This document shows positions 31,616 to 41,438 of a stretch of 41,780 bases of DNA, piece after piece (the first letter of the stretch is position 1; every line of letters begins with the position of its first letter). Source of the stretch: Actinomadura roseirufa. GTDB lineage: Bacteria; Actinomycetota; Actinomycetes; Streptosporangiales; Streptosporangiaceae. The stretch spans positions 1 through 41,780 of the forward strand of contig NZ_CAACVB010000044.1 of the NCBI RefSeq assembly GCF_900659635.1, given 5' to 3'. The translations under genes and the position numbers were made by a program. The notes under the pieces were generated by a model that did not search any database, was not told the DNA's origin, and saw nothing but the letters and a program-made list of their open reading frames with translations.

Positions 31616-33229
31616 ATGACCCCGGCCGAGCGGCTGGTGCGGATCCTGGCCGACCGGGCCGGGCTGACGATGAGCGCCGACGAGCTCGCCTCCGTCGTGC
31701 GCGACTACCCGGTCCTGCGGCACCAGGCCGACGAGCTGCACCGGGCCGTCACCGACGGCATCGCGCGCGACACCTCGACGCCGTCGGCGTTCAAGGCGGG
31801 CGGCGCGGCCGGGCCCGCCCGTCCCCGGGCCGCCGCCCGGACGATCCGGGACGCCGCGTCCGCGCTCCGCGAGGGGACGACGTCGGCGGTCGAGCTCACC
31901 GGCGACGTCCTCGCGCGCGTCGAACGTCTCGACGCGACGCTCGGGGCCTACGTCGGAACGTTCCGCTCCGCCGCCCTGGAGGCGGCGGAGCGCGCGGACC
32001 GCGACCTGGCCGCCGGGCGGGACCGGGGGCCGCTGCACGGAATCCCGCTGGCGGTCAAGGACGTCATCGCCACGGCCGAGGGGCCCACCCGGGCGAACAG
32101 CCTGGTCGCGCCCCGGTGGTGGCGGGGCGAGCGCGACGCGACCGCCGTGGCGCGGCTGCGCGAGGCGGGCGCGATCATCGTCGGCAAGACGACGACGAAC
32201 GAGTTCGCCCTCGGGCTGAACGACCCCGCCTCGGGCTTCCCCATGCCGCGCAACGCGTGGGACGCCGAGCGCTACGCCGGGGGGTCGAGCTCCGGCGCGG
32301 CCATCGCGGTCGCGTCCGGCATGGCCCTGGGCGGGCTGGGCACCGACACCGCCGGCTCGATCAGGCATCCCTGCGCGCTCAACGGCGTGACCGGCCTCAA
32401 GGTGAGCCGCGGTCGCGTCCCGGTCACGGGGGCGGTGCCGCTGTCGCCGACGCTGGACACCGTCGGCCCCGTCGCCCGCTCCGCCTGGGACTGCGCCCTG
32501 ATGCTCCAGGTGATCGCCGGCCACGATCCGGGGGACGCCGGCTCCGGCTGGCGGCCCGTCCCGCGGGATCTCGGCGCGCTGGACGGCTCCGTGCGGGACC
32601 TGCGGATCGGCTGGCCGAAGCGCTACTTCTTCGAGACCGGCAACGTCGCCGATCCGGTCAGGACGCGGGTGACCGAGGCCATCGAGGTGCTGCGGGACGC
32701 GGGCGCCGAGGTGGCGGAGGTGAGCCTGCCCCACGCCGACCTGGCGAGGGTCGGGGCCCACATCGTGCTGCTGTGCGAGGCGTTCACCCGTCACCGGGAC
32801 GATCTCGCGGAGCACTGGGACGACTACGGGCGCTTCGTCCGTGGACTGCTCGCGCGAGGAGGGCTGTACGGCGCGGCGGACTACATCCAGGCGCGAGAGA
32901 TCGGGAAGGTGTTCGCCCGCGAGGTGTCGGAGGCGATGCGCGGCCTCGACGTGCTGATCACGCCGACCATGCCGACGGGCGCGCGGCTCCTCCAGGAGAC
33001 CGATCCCACGATGATGGACCGCTGGTCCAGCGCGTCGTTCACCGCGCAGTGGAACCTGGCCGGGTTCCCCGCGTGCGCCGTGCCGGTCGGCTTCGACGGA
33101 GCCGGCATGCCCGTCTCCATGCAGATCATCGGACGGCCGTTCGACGAGACCACCGTCCTTCGCGTGGCCGACGCCTACCAGCGGCTGACCGACTTCCATC
33201 TGGCGGCCCCGGCACAGCCGGGGGAGTGA
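31616..33229 (+). CDS. Amidase (amidase signature family)
   Basis: Amidase-signature hydrolase of 537 aa that cleaves an amide C-N bond. The Ser-cisSer-Lys triad is visible: Lys148 in L-A-V-K-D-V, the Ser run 224-226 in G-G-S-S-S-G-A-A, and nucleophile Ser248 in T-D-T-A-G-S-I-R. There is an N-terminal helical extension of about 75 residues before the core, seen in some aryl-acylamidase and allophanate-type relatives. ATG 31616 is 43 bp after the dehydrogenase stop and its ribosome site is weak. In this operon it may open a lactam or remove an amide-linked group, either upstream of CoA activation or on a CoA-free intermediate. Confidence 0.9.
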   Translation: MTPAERLVRILADRAGLTMSADELASVVRDYPVLRHQADELHRAVTDGIARDTSTPSAFKAGGAAGPARPRAAARTIRDAASALREGTTSAVELTGDVLARVERLDATLGAYVGTFRSAALEAAERADRDLAAGRDRGPLHGIPLAVKDVIATAEGPTRANSLVAPRWWRGERDATAVARLREAGAIIVGKTTTNEFALGLNDPASGFPMPRNAWDAERYAGGSSSGAAIAVASGMALGGLGTDTAGSIRHPCALNGVTGLKVSRGRVPVTGAVPLSPTLDTVGPVARSAWDCALMLQVIAGHDPGDAGSGWRPVPRDLGALDGSVRDLRIGWPKRYFFETGNVADPVRTRVTEAIEVLRDAGAEVAEVSLPHADLARVGAHIVLLCEAFTRHRDDLAEHWDDYGRFVRGLLARGGLYGAADYIQAREIGKVFAREVSEAMRGLDVLITPTMPTGARLLQETDPTMMDRWSSASFTAQWNLAGFPACAVPVGFDGAGMPVSMQIIGRPFDETTVLRVADAYQRLTDFHLAAPAQPGE

Positions 33230-33318
33230 CCCGTCCCCAACAGAACAACCCACCACCCCACGCCGACGGCGCGACCGACGCGCATCCGCATGGTCGTACC
33301 CGAGGAAAAGGAGACCAC

Positions 33319-34260
33319 ATGTCCGACAACCCAGCATCCGGGGCCAACCGGCAGGTGGCGACGAGCCCCTACGGGCCCGAGGACGAGATCGGCCGGCTCA
33401 ACCTGATGAGCCCGGAGTCCCGCGCCGCCGTCATCAGCCGCATCGACGCCACCCAGATGTTCGACCTGTCCGTGGACTACTTCATCGGGATGCCGTCGTG
33501 GCAGCTCGTCGGCGACCCCGCCTACCAGATCTGGATGACGCACACGCCGCACGGCACCGTCAACGACGAGCTCCCGGGCGTCACGCGGGAGATGACCGAG
33601 TACATCGGCTACTCCGGTGACGCGATGTCGATGTACACGCACACCGGTACCCACATCGACACGCTCAACCACTACGGCTACAACGGGCGCATCTACAACA
33701 ACTTCACCGAGCGGGAGCACCTGGGGACCCGGCACTGGCGGGTCTCGGGCGCCGACAAGATGCCGCCGATCGTGGCCCGGGGCGTCCTGCTCGACTTCCC
33801 CCGCCTGCGCGGTGTGGACATGCTCCCCGACCGGTACGGGATCACCCCCGAGGACGTCGACGAGTGCCTGGCCGCGCAGGGCGTCGAGGTCCGGCTCGGT
33901 GACGTCGTGCTCGTCCGGACGGGCAGGATGAAGGCGTGGCCGGACGCCACCGAGTGGGGCGACAACCCGCCGGGGCTGAACCGCGCCGCGGCGGTGCACC
34001 TCGTCGAGCGGGGCGCGATGATCATCGGGTCCGACACCATGTGCGTCGAGCAGGGGCCGTCGGACGACCCCGACAACTACACGCCGGTGCACACCTATCT
34101 CCTCGCCGAGGCGGGCGCCCCCCTGATCGAGGTGCTCGACCTGGAGGAGCTCGCCGCGGCCGGGGTGCACGAGTTCGGATTCTTCGCGGCGTGCCTGCGC
34201 CTGCGCGGCGCCACCGGATCGCCGCTGCGCCCGTGGGCCTTCCCGTTCCGTCAGGACTGA
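33319..34260 (+). CDS. Cyclase family metal-dependent hydrolase
   Basis: Protein of 313 aa in the cyclase / kynurenine-formamidase-like (KynB) family. The metal-binding signature H-T-G-T-H-I-D-T-L-N-H gives His108, His112, Asp114 and His118. Further conserved parts are L-x-D-L-S near 48-51 and G-D-V-V-L-V-R-T-G near 202-210, ending with I-I-G-S-D-T. Family members hydrolyse cyclic amides or esters, or formamides, with Mn/Zn. A strong AAAAGGAGA site precedes the ATG. Next to the amidase it suggests consecutive hydrolyses of a ring or amide. Confidence 0.9.
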   Translation: MSDNPASGANRQVATSPYGPEDEIGRLNLMSPESRAAVISRIDATQMFDLSVDYFIGMPSWQLVGDPAYQIWMTHTPHGTVNDELPGVTREMTEYIGYSGDAMSMYTHTGTHIDTLNHYGYNGRIYNNFTEREHLGTRHWRVSGADKMPPIVARGVLLDFPRLRGVDMLPDRYGITPEDVDECLAAQGVEVRLGDVVLVRTGRMKAWPDATEWGDNPPGLNRAAAVHLVERGAMIIGSDTMCVEQGPSDDPDNYTPVHTYLLAEAGAPLIEVLDLEELAAAGVHEFGFFAACLRLRGATGSPLRPWAFPFRQD

Positions 34261-34373
34261 TCCGGACCCGAACCGGTGGCGCGGCGCCGCACCCGTGCCG
34301 GCGCGCCGCGGCGCCGCGCCGTCCACCCGAACGTTCCCGGCAAACCAAAGCACGACGAGTACAAGGAGAGACC

Positions 34374-35519
<1,146 letters not shown>

Positions 35520-35536
35520 GCGGCCGGGGCCGGACT

Positions 35537-35559
35537 CCCCGGGGCTCGGCCCCCCGGGG
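35537..35559. terminator. GC hairpin between convergent thiolase and LysE genes
   Basis: CCCCGGGG at 35537-35544 can pair with CCCCGGGG at 35552-35559 over a seven-base loop; an alternative 7-bp stem (35526-35532 with 35547-35553) overlaps it. It lies in the 48-bp convergent gap. No T tract, so only a candidate. Confidence 0.4.
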
Positions 35560-35567
35560 GGCGCCGG

Positions 35568-36203
35568 TCAGCGTTCGACGGCCAGCCGGACGCCGAGGCC
35601 GATGAAGATCCCGCCCGTCGCCTTGTCGATACGGCGGCGGGCGCCCTCCCGGCGCCGCAGCCATCCGCCGATCCGCCCGGCGAGGACGCCGACGAGACCG
35701 TCCACGACGAACTCCATCGCGATCAGCACGGTGCCGAGGATCGCGAACTGGATCCAGACGTGCCCGAGCGACGGCGCGATGAACTGGGGGAGGAACGCGA
35801 TGGTGAAAGTGACCATCTTGGGGTTGAGCAGGTTGGTCAGCAGGCCGTTGAGGTAGGCCCGGCGCCCGGACATGCCGCCGCCGCCCTCCGCGGCGACCTC
35901 CGCGTCGACCCCCTGACGATGGCGGAGCATCCGCACGCCCAGGTAGATGAGGTACGCGGCGCCCACCACGCGCACCGCGGTGAAGGCGGCCGGGACCGCC
36001 GCGAACAGCGCGGCCAGGCCCGCCGCCGCGACCGCGACGTGGACGGCCTCGCTGGTGGCCACCCCGGCGGTGGCGAGCAGCCCGGCGCGCGGCCCGCCGC
36101 GCATCCCGCAGCCGAGGATGAACAGCATGTCCGGGCCGGGGGTGATCATCGCGATGACCGTGGTCAGCGCGAACGCGAGCAGAAGGTGCTGGTCGATCGG
36201 CAT
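35568..36203 (-). CDS. LysE/RhtB family translocator
   Basis: Inner-membrane exporter of amino acids or related metabolites, 211 aa, with about six hydrophobic segments. The family motif I-T-P-G-P-D-M-L-F-I-L-G-C-G-x-x-G-G-x-x-A-G-L is at 20-42, and N-x-L-N-P-K-M-V-T-F at about 125-134. ATG at 36203 is chosen by the family N-terminus. It is a single gene outside the box regulon, convergent with the island and divergent from the FHA gene. The substrate is not determinable. Confidence 0.9.
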   Translation of the reverse strand: MPIDQHLLLAFALTTVIAMITPGPDMLFILGCGMRGGPRAGLLATAGVATSEAVHVAVAAAGLAALFAAVPAAFTAVRVVGAAYLIYLGVRMLRHRQGVDAEVAAEGGGGMSGRRAYLNGLLTNLLNPKMVTFTIAFLPQFIAPSLGHVWIQFAILGTVLIAMEFVVDGLVGVLAGRIGGWLRRREGARRRIDKATGGIFIGLGVRLAVER

Positions 36204-36369
36204 GATCCGATCCTGCCATCGGGTCCCGTGCGCTCGCGAGGCGGGATGCGCGGACGCAAACGACGGGACCGTCCGGGCATACCGGACACGGGACCCCTCC
36301 CGGGCGCGCGCGGCTACCGTTGGTCCCGAGCGGCGAGCAGAGTGGACCGCGCAGAGAGGACGAGGGGAC

Positions 36370-37173
36370 ATGGCATCTCCCATGCGGAGCCCCCTGGGCA
36401 AGGTCGACATCCTGCCGAAGGAGACCGGCAGCCTCGCGGCCGGGCTTCCCCCCGCCCCGGCCGGCACGCTGTTCGTCATGGGCGCGAACGGCGGGATGTG
36501 CGTCGCGCCGGACGCCGGGTTCACGCTGGTGTTCGGGCGCTGCGAACCGGACGTGCACGTGTGCGTCGGCGCGAACGACCCGCACGTGAGCCGCCTGCAC
36601 GGCACCATCAGCCGCGAGCACTCCCGGTGGGTGCTGCACAACGCGGGCAGGCTGGCCATCCGGTTCCCGGGGCAGCGGCTGGTGCTGGGCGGTCACCGGG
36701 CCGAGCTTCCGGTGGCGTACACGCCGCTGTTCATCGTCGCGCCCGAGCAGGAGCACCTGCTCGAGGTGCGGATCGCCGCCGGGGCCGGCGCCGGGGCGCG
36801 GGACCGGCACGAGGCGCCCACCCACAACCCCGACGGCTGGAGGCTCGGCGAGGACGAGCGGCTCGTGCTGGTGTGCCTCGGGCAGCGCTACCTGCGGCAG
36901 GACCCCTGGCCGCAGCCGCTGACCTGGGCCCAGGTCGCCGACGAGCTGAGCCGGCTGCGCCCGGGGCAGAAGTGGAACGCCAAGAGGGCCGCGCGGATCG
37001 TCACCGAGGTGCGCAGGCGGCTCAGCCGCAAGGTCGACGGCCTCCTGGAGGAGGACATCCCGCCGCCGATCGGCAACACGCTCAATCACAACCTCGTCAC
37101 CGAGCTGCTGCTCACCGCGACGCTGTCGGCGGAGGACCTGCGGCTGCTGGAGGAGCCGGCCTCCACCGGCTGA
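36370..37173 (+). CDS. FHA domain protein with C-terminal winged-helix-like region
   Basis: Protein of 267 aa. The FHA fold (about 45-135) has the phosphothreonine-binding residues G-R (56-57) and S-R-L-H-G (74-78), followed by W-V-L-H-N. A C-terminal region (about 160-225) has W-x-x-V-A-D-E-L-x-R-L and R-A-A-R-I-V-T-E-V-R-R-R-L, resembling a winged-helix DNA- or protein-binding module. GAGGGGAC precedes the ATG at 36370. It converges on a Ser/Thr kinase gene 13 bp away, and FHA proteins often bind such kinases after phosphorylation. Partnering is likely but not proven. Confidence 0.82.
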   Translation: MASPMRSPLGKVDILPKETGSLAAGLPPAPAGTLFVMGANGGMCVAPDAGFTLVFGRCEPDVHVCVGANDPHVSRLHGTISREHSRWVLHNAGRLAIRFPGQRLVLGGHRAELPVAYTPLFIVAPEQEHLLEVRIAAGAGAGARDRHEAPTHNPDGWRLGEDERLVLVCLGQRYLRQDPWPQPLTWAQVADELSRLRPGQKWNAKRAARIVTEVRRRLSRKVDGLLEEDIPPPIGNTLNHNLVTELLLTATLSAEDLRLLEEPASTG

Positions 37174-37186
37174 GGCGGCGCCGGCG

Positions 37187-39022
37187 TCAGCTCTGGGCGA
37201 GGGCGGCGGCGGCCTCCCCGGCCAGATCGGTGCCGAGCGAGCACATGCGGCCGACGGGGTCGTCCCCCTCGACGACGAGGTGGACCACCTCGACGATCTT
37301 CTGGTCCTCGTCGGCGGTGAAGGTGCGGTAGACGACGCGGACGAGGCACGACCCGTCGCCGTCCCCTCCCGGCTCGACGAACGCGCGGTAGCCGCCCAGC
37401 CGGGTGGGCCGGCCGTCCCTCGAGCCGAGGGGCTGCCCCTGGTCGAAGCGCAGCTTCACCTGCAGTTTGCGAGTCGTGCTGTGCCACTTGCACGACCAGC
37501 GGGCGAACTGGACGTCGGGGTCGCCGGCGTCGATGCCGGGTACCCGGTCGAGCGCGCGGGGGCCGAGCAGCGCGCAGGCGTCCCGTTTCGCCAGCGAGGC
37601 CGCCGGCAGCGGCGGGGAGCGGCGGGCGATCGGGCCGCGGCGCAGGACGGCGGTCACGCCCGCCGTCGCGACGTCGGCGATGGCACAGAGCGGCGCGGGG
37701 CCCTTCTCCTCCTGGTGCGCGGCGATGTTGATCTTGGTGCCGCCGTCGGGGGCGGGCAGCAGGACCGTCCGGTCGCACTCGTCGTCCTCGGCGGGCTCCG
37801 CCACGACGCGGAACCCGCCCACCGTCCGCGCCGCCCCGGCGGTCTCGGGAGGCGACCAGGCGTCGAACTCGACCTTCACGTCCACGACGCTGTTCGCGCC
37901 GGACCGCACGACCACGTCGCACCGGTCGAAGTTGCCGTAGTGCCGGTCGAGCTCGGTCTCGCCGAACCGCCCGAACGCCGAGGGCGTGACCAGGGCGCAG
38001 GGCTCCGCCTCGCGCGGGTCGCCGAGAAGGGAGGACGGCCTCTTCGGCCGGGGCGCCGGGCCGGCCTCGTCGGAGAGCGGCGAGGTGAGCGCGAGCGTCA
38101 GCGCGATCGCCGCCGCGGCGCCCACCGCGGTCACGAGCCACGGATGGCGGCGGGCGTAGCGCGGGCCCTTCGCCCACCACGCCCGCCCGCCGGGCTCGCC
38201 GGGCCCTCCGGGGAAGGGAGGGCCGCCGGGGTCCTCTGTCGTGGCGTAGGGGATGGGGGGCGGTGCGGCCCCGGCCATGGCGCCGAGCGCCTCCCGCGCC
38301 TCGGCGGGGGAGGGCCGTTCCGCCGGGTCCTCGCGGAGCATCCGGTGCAGGACCTCGCGTAAGGACGCCGCGTCGGGGGACGTGGCGGCGCCGGCGGCGC
38401 CCGGCGGCGCACCGGTGATCAGCGCGTGCAGGGTGGCGCCGAGCGAGTACACGTCCGACGCGGGCTCGGGCCGCCCCTGGACGACCTCGGGCGCGGCGTA
38501 GCCGGGGGTGTGGGAGACGGCGGCGTTCGGCGTGAGCGTCTGCCGGGCGCCGGTCCGGTAGGCGGCGCCGAAGTCGGTGAGCTTGGCCGTGCCGTCCGCC
38601 TTGATGACGATGTTGCCGGGCTTGACGTCGCAGTGGACGATGCCCTCGGCGTGCAGCGCCGCGAGCGCGTCGGCGATCTGCGCGCCCACCCGGGCCGCCT
38701 CCTCCGGACCGACCGGGGGGCGGCCGGCGAGGCTCCCGCCCGGCACGTACTCCAGGACGAGCCAGGACGTCGCGCGCCCCCGGACCCGCACGCGGATGGC
38801 GTCGAACAACGTGACCACGTGGGGGTGGCTGAAGCGGGCCAGGGCGCGGGCCTCGGCGCGCAGATGGCCGAAGGCGTCGTCGTCGTCGCTGTTCAGGGCG
38901 CGTTTGAGGATGACCTGCCGGGGGAGCAGCATGTCCTCGGCGAGCCAGACCTCGCCCATCCCGCCGCGGATGGGTCCCCTGACGAGCCGGTAGCGTCCGG
39001 CCACCTCCGCACCTGATCGCAC
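37187..39022 (-). CDS. Transmembrane serine/threonine protein kinase
   Basis: Receptor-type Ser/Thr kinase of 611 aa. Kinase domain (10-250): G-G-M-G-E-V (20-25), Lys40 in V-I-L-K-R, catalytic loop H-C-D-V-K-P-G-N (130-137, Cys in place of the Arg of H-R-D) and D-F-G (150-152), then A-P-E. A Pro/Gly-rich juxtamembrane (252-290) precedes a single TM helix (about 294-315). The extracytoplasmic part has two repeats starting C-A-L-V-T-P-x-A-F-G and C-A-L-L-G-P-R-A-L with paired cysteines, a likely ligand-sensing duplication. GTG start at 39022 has a GGAGGGAG site. Loss of the catalytic Arg suggests it does not need activation-loop phosphorylation. No PASTA domain. Confidence 0.9.
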   Translation of the reverse strand: MRSGAEVAGRYRLVRGPIRGGMGEVWLAEDMLLPRQVILKRALNSDDDDAFGHLRAEARALARFSHPHVVTLFDAIRVRVRGRATSWLVLEYVPGGSLAGRPPVGPEEAARVGAQIADALAALHAEGIVHCDVKPGNIVIKADGTAKLTDFGAAYRTGARQTLTPNAAVSHTPGYAAPEVVQGRPEPASDVYSLGATLHALITGAPPGAAGAATSPDAASLREVLHRMLREDPAERPSPAEAREALGAMAGAAPPPIPYATTEDPGGPPFPGGPGEPGGRAWWAKGPRYARRHPWLVTAVGAAAAIALTLALTSPLSDEAGPAPRPKRPSSLLGDPREAEPCALVTPSAFGRFGETELDRHYGNFDRCDVVVRSGANSVVDVKVEFDAWSPPETAGAARTVGGFRVVAEPAEDDECDRTVLLPAPDGGTKINIAAHQEEKGPAPLCAIADVATAGVTAVLRRGPIARRSPPLPAASLAKRDACALLGPRALDRVPGIDAGDPDVQFARWSCKWHSTTRKLQVKLRFDQGQPLGSRDGRPTRLGGYRAFVEPGGDGDGSCLVRVVYRTFTADEDQKIVEVVHLVVEGDDPVGRMCSLGTDLAGEAAAALAQS

Positions 39023-39117
39023 GGTCTCTCCCTCCGCCCGGACGCCGACAGGCCGTGCACGATCAAAGCTACTGGGTGACCGGGCGGGCACACACGGTTT
39101 TGGCGGATGCGTCCAGA

Positions 39118-40626
39118 TCAACCCTTGACGGTCAGCAAGGGGCGCAGTTCGGCGACAGGGGCGGCGACGCCGCCGCCGCGCAGGCTGGACACCACGGGGC
39201 CGATGTCCTTGTACGCCCACGGCGCCTCCTGCTTGAGGTCGCGCCGCCACGCGGCCATGACGTCGGAGCGGCGCGCCACCACCGGGTTCCGGTGGTCCAG
39301 CGGTGTGACGACGCGGAACTCGCGCAGGAACGCCTCCAGTTCGGCGTCGTCGCCGCGGGCGGCCGCGCCGCGTGGGACGCGGCGCCCGGCGCCGTGGCAG
39401 GCGCTGGCCAGGGTGCGCGGGTCGCCGTGCCCGCGCAGGACGAAGCTCGACGCGCCCATGGAGCCCGGGACGATGACGGGTTCGCCCCACAGGGCGTACG
39501 GGCCGCCCGCCATCGCCGCGTGACCGCCCGCCGGGGTCGCGCCCTTGCGGTGCACCACGCGATCCCCGTCCTGCCAGAAGAGGTTGTGGGGCGCGTCGTA
39601 CAGCAGCCGGGACGCCATCTCTCCGCATTCGGCCGCGAGGCCCGCGCGCATGGTCAGCGCCAGGAAGAACCGGTTGCCGACGGCGAAGTTGGCGGCGTTG
39701 CCGAACGCGTCGAGGTAGCGGCGCCGGGCCGGTGCCGAGCGTTCGTCCAGCAGGAACGGCAGGATGCCGTTGCGCGGGCGGGCCAGCCCGGCAGGCCAGC
39801 CGGCCCGGAGCCGGTCGAGCGCGGTCGCGTTGGCCTGGTGGCCGAGGGACAGGGAGCCGCTGTGGACCATTAGCACGACGGTGCCCGGGGTGAGGCCCCA
39901 CGCGTGGGCGGCGGGCCCGTCGTGCACCTCGGAGACGTACTGCAGTTCGGCGAAGTGGTTGCCGCCGCCGATCCCGCCGATGACGCTGTCGTGGCCGGAG
40001 CCCCCCGCGCCGCCGATCCAGCCGGCGAAGTCCCGCGCCGTCGTCACCGGGTGGCCCGGCGCGTGCACGCGGTCCAGGGAGTCCTCGGCGTCCTCGGCGG
40101 ACAGGCCGCGCCAGCGGGCGGGGCCCGCCAGGAGCAGGCCGGGCAGCCCGTCCCGCAGCAGGCCCTCGCGCTGGGCCGGGGTGAGCGCGATCCGCCGCCC
40201 GCCCTCGAAGAACAGGTGCCGCAGCCGCCGCTCCAGCGCGTCCAGCCGCGGCCGGACGCGGTCGGCGCGCAGCGTGGTGACCTCCAGCCGCATCCCGCAG
40301 TTGACGTCGTTGCCGACCGCCTGCGGGAGCAGCGCGTGCTCGGTCTCCAGGACCGTGCCGATCGGGATGCCGGCGCCCTTGTGGAAGTCGGGGGTGAGGG
40401 CGGCGCGGACGATGCGGGGGACGGGGCCGTCGTAGCCCGGCGTCGCCTCGGCGAGACGCCCGAGCGTCTCGGCGGTCTCCAGGACGGCCAGCGCCTCGCC
40501 GACGGCGGCCGGTTCGAGCGGGACGTCCGGGGCGGCGCAGATCTCCACGGGGACGCCGTGCGGGTTGGGGAGGCTGAGCCAGTGCTCGCTCGTGCGGACG
40601 AGCCGGTGGTCCTGACGCGTGGACAT
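39118..40626 (-). CDS. RtcB family RNA ligase
   Basis: RtcB-type RNA ligase of 502 aa that joins 2',3'-cyclic phosphate or 3'-phosphate ends to 5'-OH RNA using GTP and Mn2+. Metal and GMP residues are visible: P-D-F-H-K-G (79-84), G-N-D-V-N-C-G (Asp107, Cys110), G-G-N-H-F (Asn223, His224), V-H-S-G-S (His255), P-H-N (His347) and the guanylylated His411 in S-A-C-H-G-A-G-R. The R-K-G-A-T region is also conserved. ATG at 40626 has a GAAGGA site. The kinase gene lies 95 bp downstream on the same strand. No archease or RtcR gene is present, so the repair or tRNA-splicing role here is open. Confidence 0.93.
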   Translation of the reverse strand: MSTRQDHRLVRTSEHWLSLPNPHGVPVEICAAPDVPLEPAAVGEALAVLETAETLGRLAEATPGYDGPVPRIVRAALTPDFHKGAGIPIGTVLETEHALLPQAVGNDVNCGMRLEVTTLRADRVRPRLDALERRLRHLFFEGGRRIALTPAQREGLLRDGLPGLLLAGPARWRGLSAEDAEDSLDRVHAPGHPVTTARDFAGWIGGAGGSGHDSVIGGIGGGNHFAELQYVSEVHDGPAAHAWGLTPGTVVLMVHSGSLSLGHQANATALDRLRAGWPAGLARPRNGILPFLLDERSAPARRRYLDAFGNAANFAVGNRFFLALTMRAGLAAECGEMASRLLYDAPHNLFWQDGDRVVHRKGATPAGGHAAMAGGPYALWGEPVIVPGSMGASSFVLRGHGDPRTLASACHGAGRRVPRGAAARGDDAELEAFLREFRVVTPLDHRNPVVARRSDVMAAWRRDLKQEAPWAYKDIGPVVSSLRGGGVAAPVAELRPLLTVKG

Positions 40627-40759
40627 GGGGGATCCTTCGGGGCTGCCGGATGCGCGGAGGGCGCGCAGGGGAGTGGGGCCGCCCGCGCGGGCGCGGCGGC
40701 GCGGCGGGCGTGGCGCCCGCGGAGTCCTCGGGTTCAGCAGCCGCGAGGTCGTCCCGACG

Positions 40760-41374
40760 TTACAGCCGGCCGTCGGCCGCCGCCACCGGTTTCTCCCGGG
40801 CCCCCGGCTCGGGGGCGCCGGTGTAGCTCGTCACCATCCGCGCGATGACGTGGGCGACCCGCGCGGGCGGCGCGGACGGCAGCATGATGTGGCTCATCGT
40901 GAGCCGCACGGCCGCGTCGGTGATCTCGACGATCGCGTCCCGGCCGAGATGCGGCCACCGCGCCAGGGCGTGCTCGGCGAGCCGGGCGCTGGCCGTGAAC
41001 AGCACCGGCTCGGCCCGGGTGGTGAGCAGCGGCAGGAGCTCGTCGCCGCCCGCCCCGGTCAGCACCGCCTTCGTCAGCGGGTCGTCCGCCGACATCTCCA
41101 GCGTGTACAGCACCGCCGCGGTGACGGCCGAGTAGAGGTCGTCGTGCTCGGACAGCACGCGGTCGATGCCGTCGAGGTAGCGGTCGTTGTCGCGGATCAC
41201 CACGGCGCGCGCGAGGCCCCACTTGCCACCGAACTCGTTGTAGACGGTCTGCCGGCTCACCCCGGCCGCGTCGGCGACGTCCCGCATCCGCACGCCCCGG
41301 TAGCCGCGCTCCACGAGGAGGTCCGCGGCGGCGTCGAGCAGGGACTCGCGCACGGAGCGGCCTGCGGTGCCCAT
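40760..41374 (-). CDS. TetR family regulator
   Basis: TetR-type regulator of 204 aa with helix-turn-helix at about 27-48 (G-V-R-M-R-D-V-A-D-A-A-G-V-S-R-Q-T-V-Y-N-E-F). The ligand domain has no motif I can tie to a compound. AGGAAC precedes ATG 41374, and GATAAT on the minus strand (41418-41413) is a possible -10. It probably controls itself and/or the adjacent ABC transporter. It is unrelated in its ligand domain to the island TetR. Confidence 0.9.
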   Translation of the reverse strand: MGTAGRSVRESLLDAAADLLVERGYRGVRMRDVADAAGVSRQTVYNEFGGKWGLARAVVIRDNDRYLDGIDRVLSEHDDLYSAVTAAVLYTLEMSADDPLTKAVLTGAGGDELLPLLTTRAEPVLFTASARLAEHALARWPHLGRDAIVEITDAAVRLTMSHIMLPSAPPARVAHVIARMVTSYTGAPEPGAREKPVAAADGRL

Positions 41375-41438
41375 GGCTGGTTCCTCCGGATGCTGGTCAG
41401 CGGCTCGTTCCCATTATCCTTCCGCCGGCCGGGTCCGA

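Noticed and set aside
39023..39901. In-frame upstream extension of the kinase gene through the RtcB region (to 904 aa)
   Set aside because: The extension is antigenic-looking Arg/Pro-rich translation of RtcB's other frame; RtcB itself has all catalytic residues, and GTG 39022 has a strong ribosome site and begins the kinase fold.
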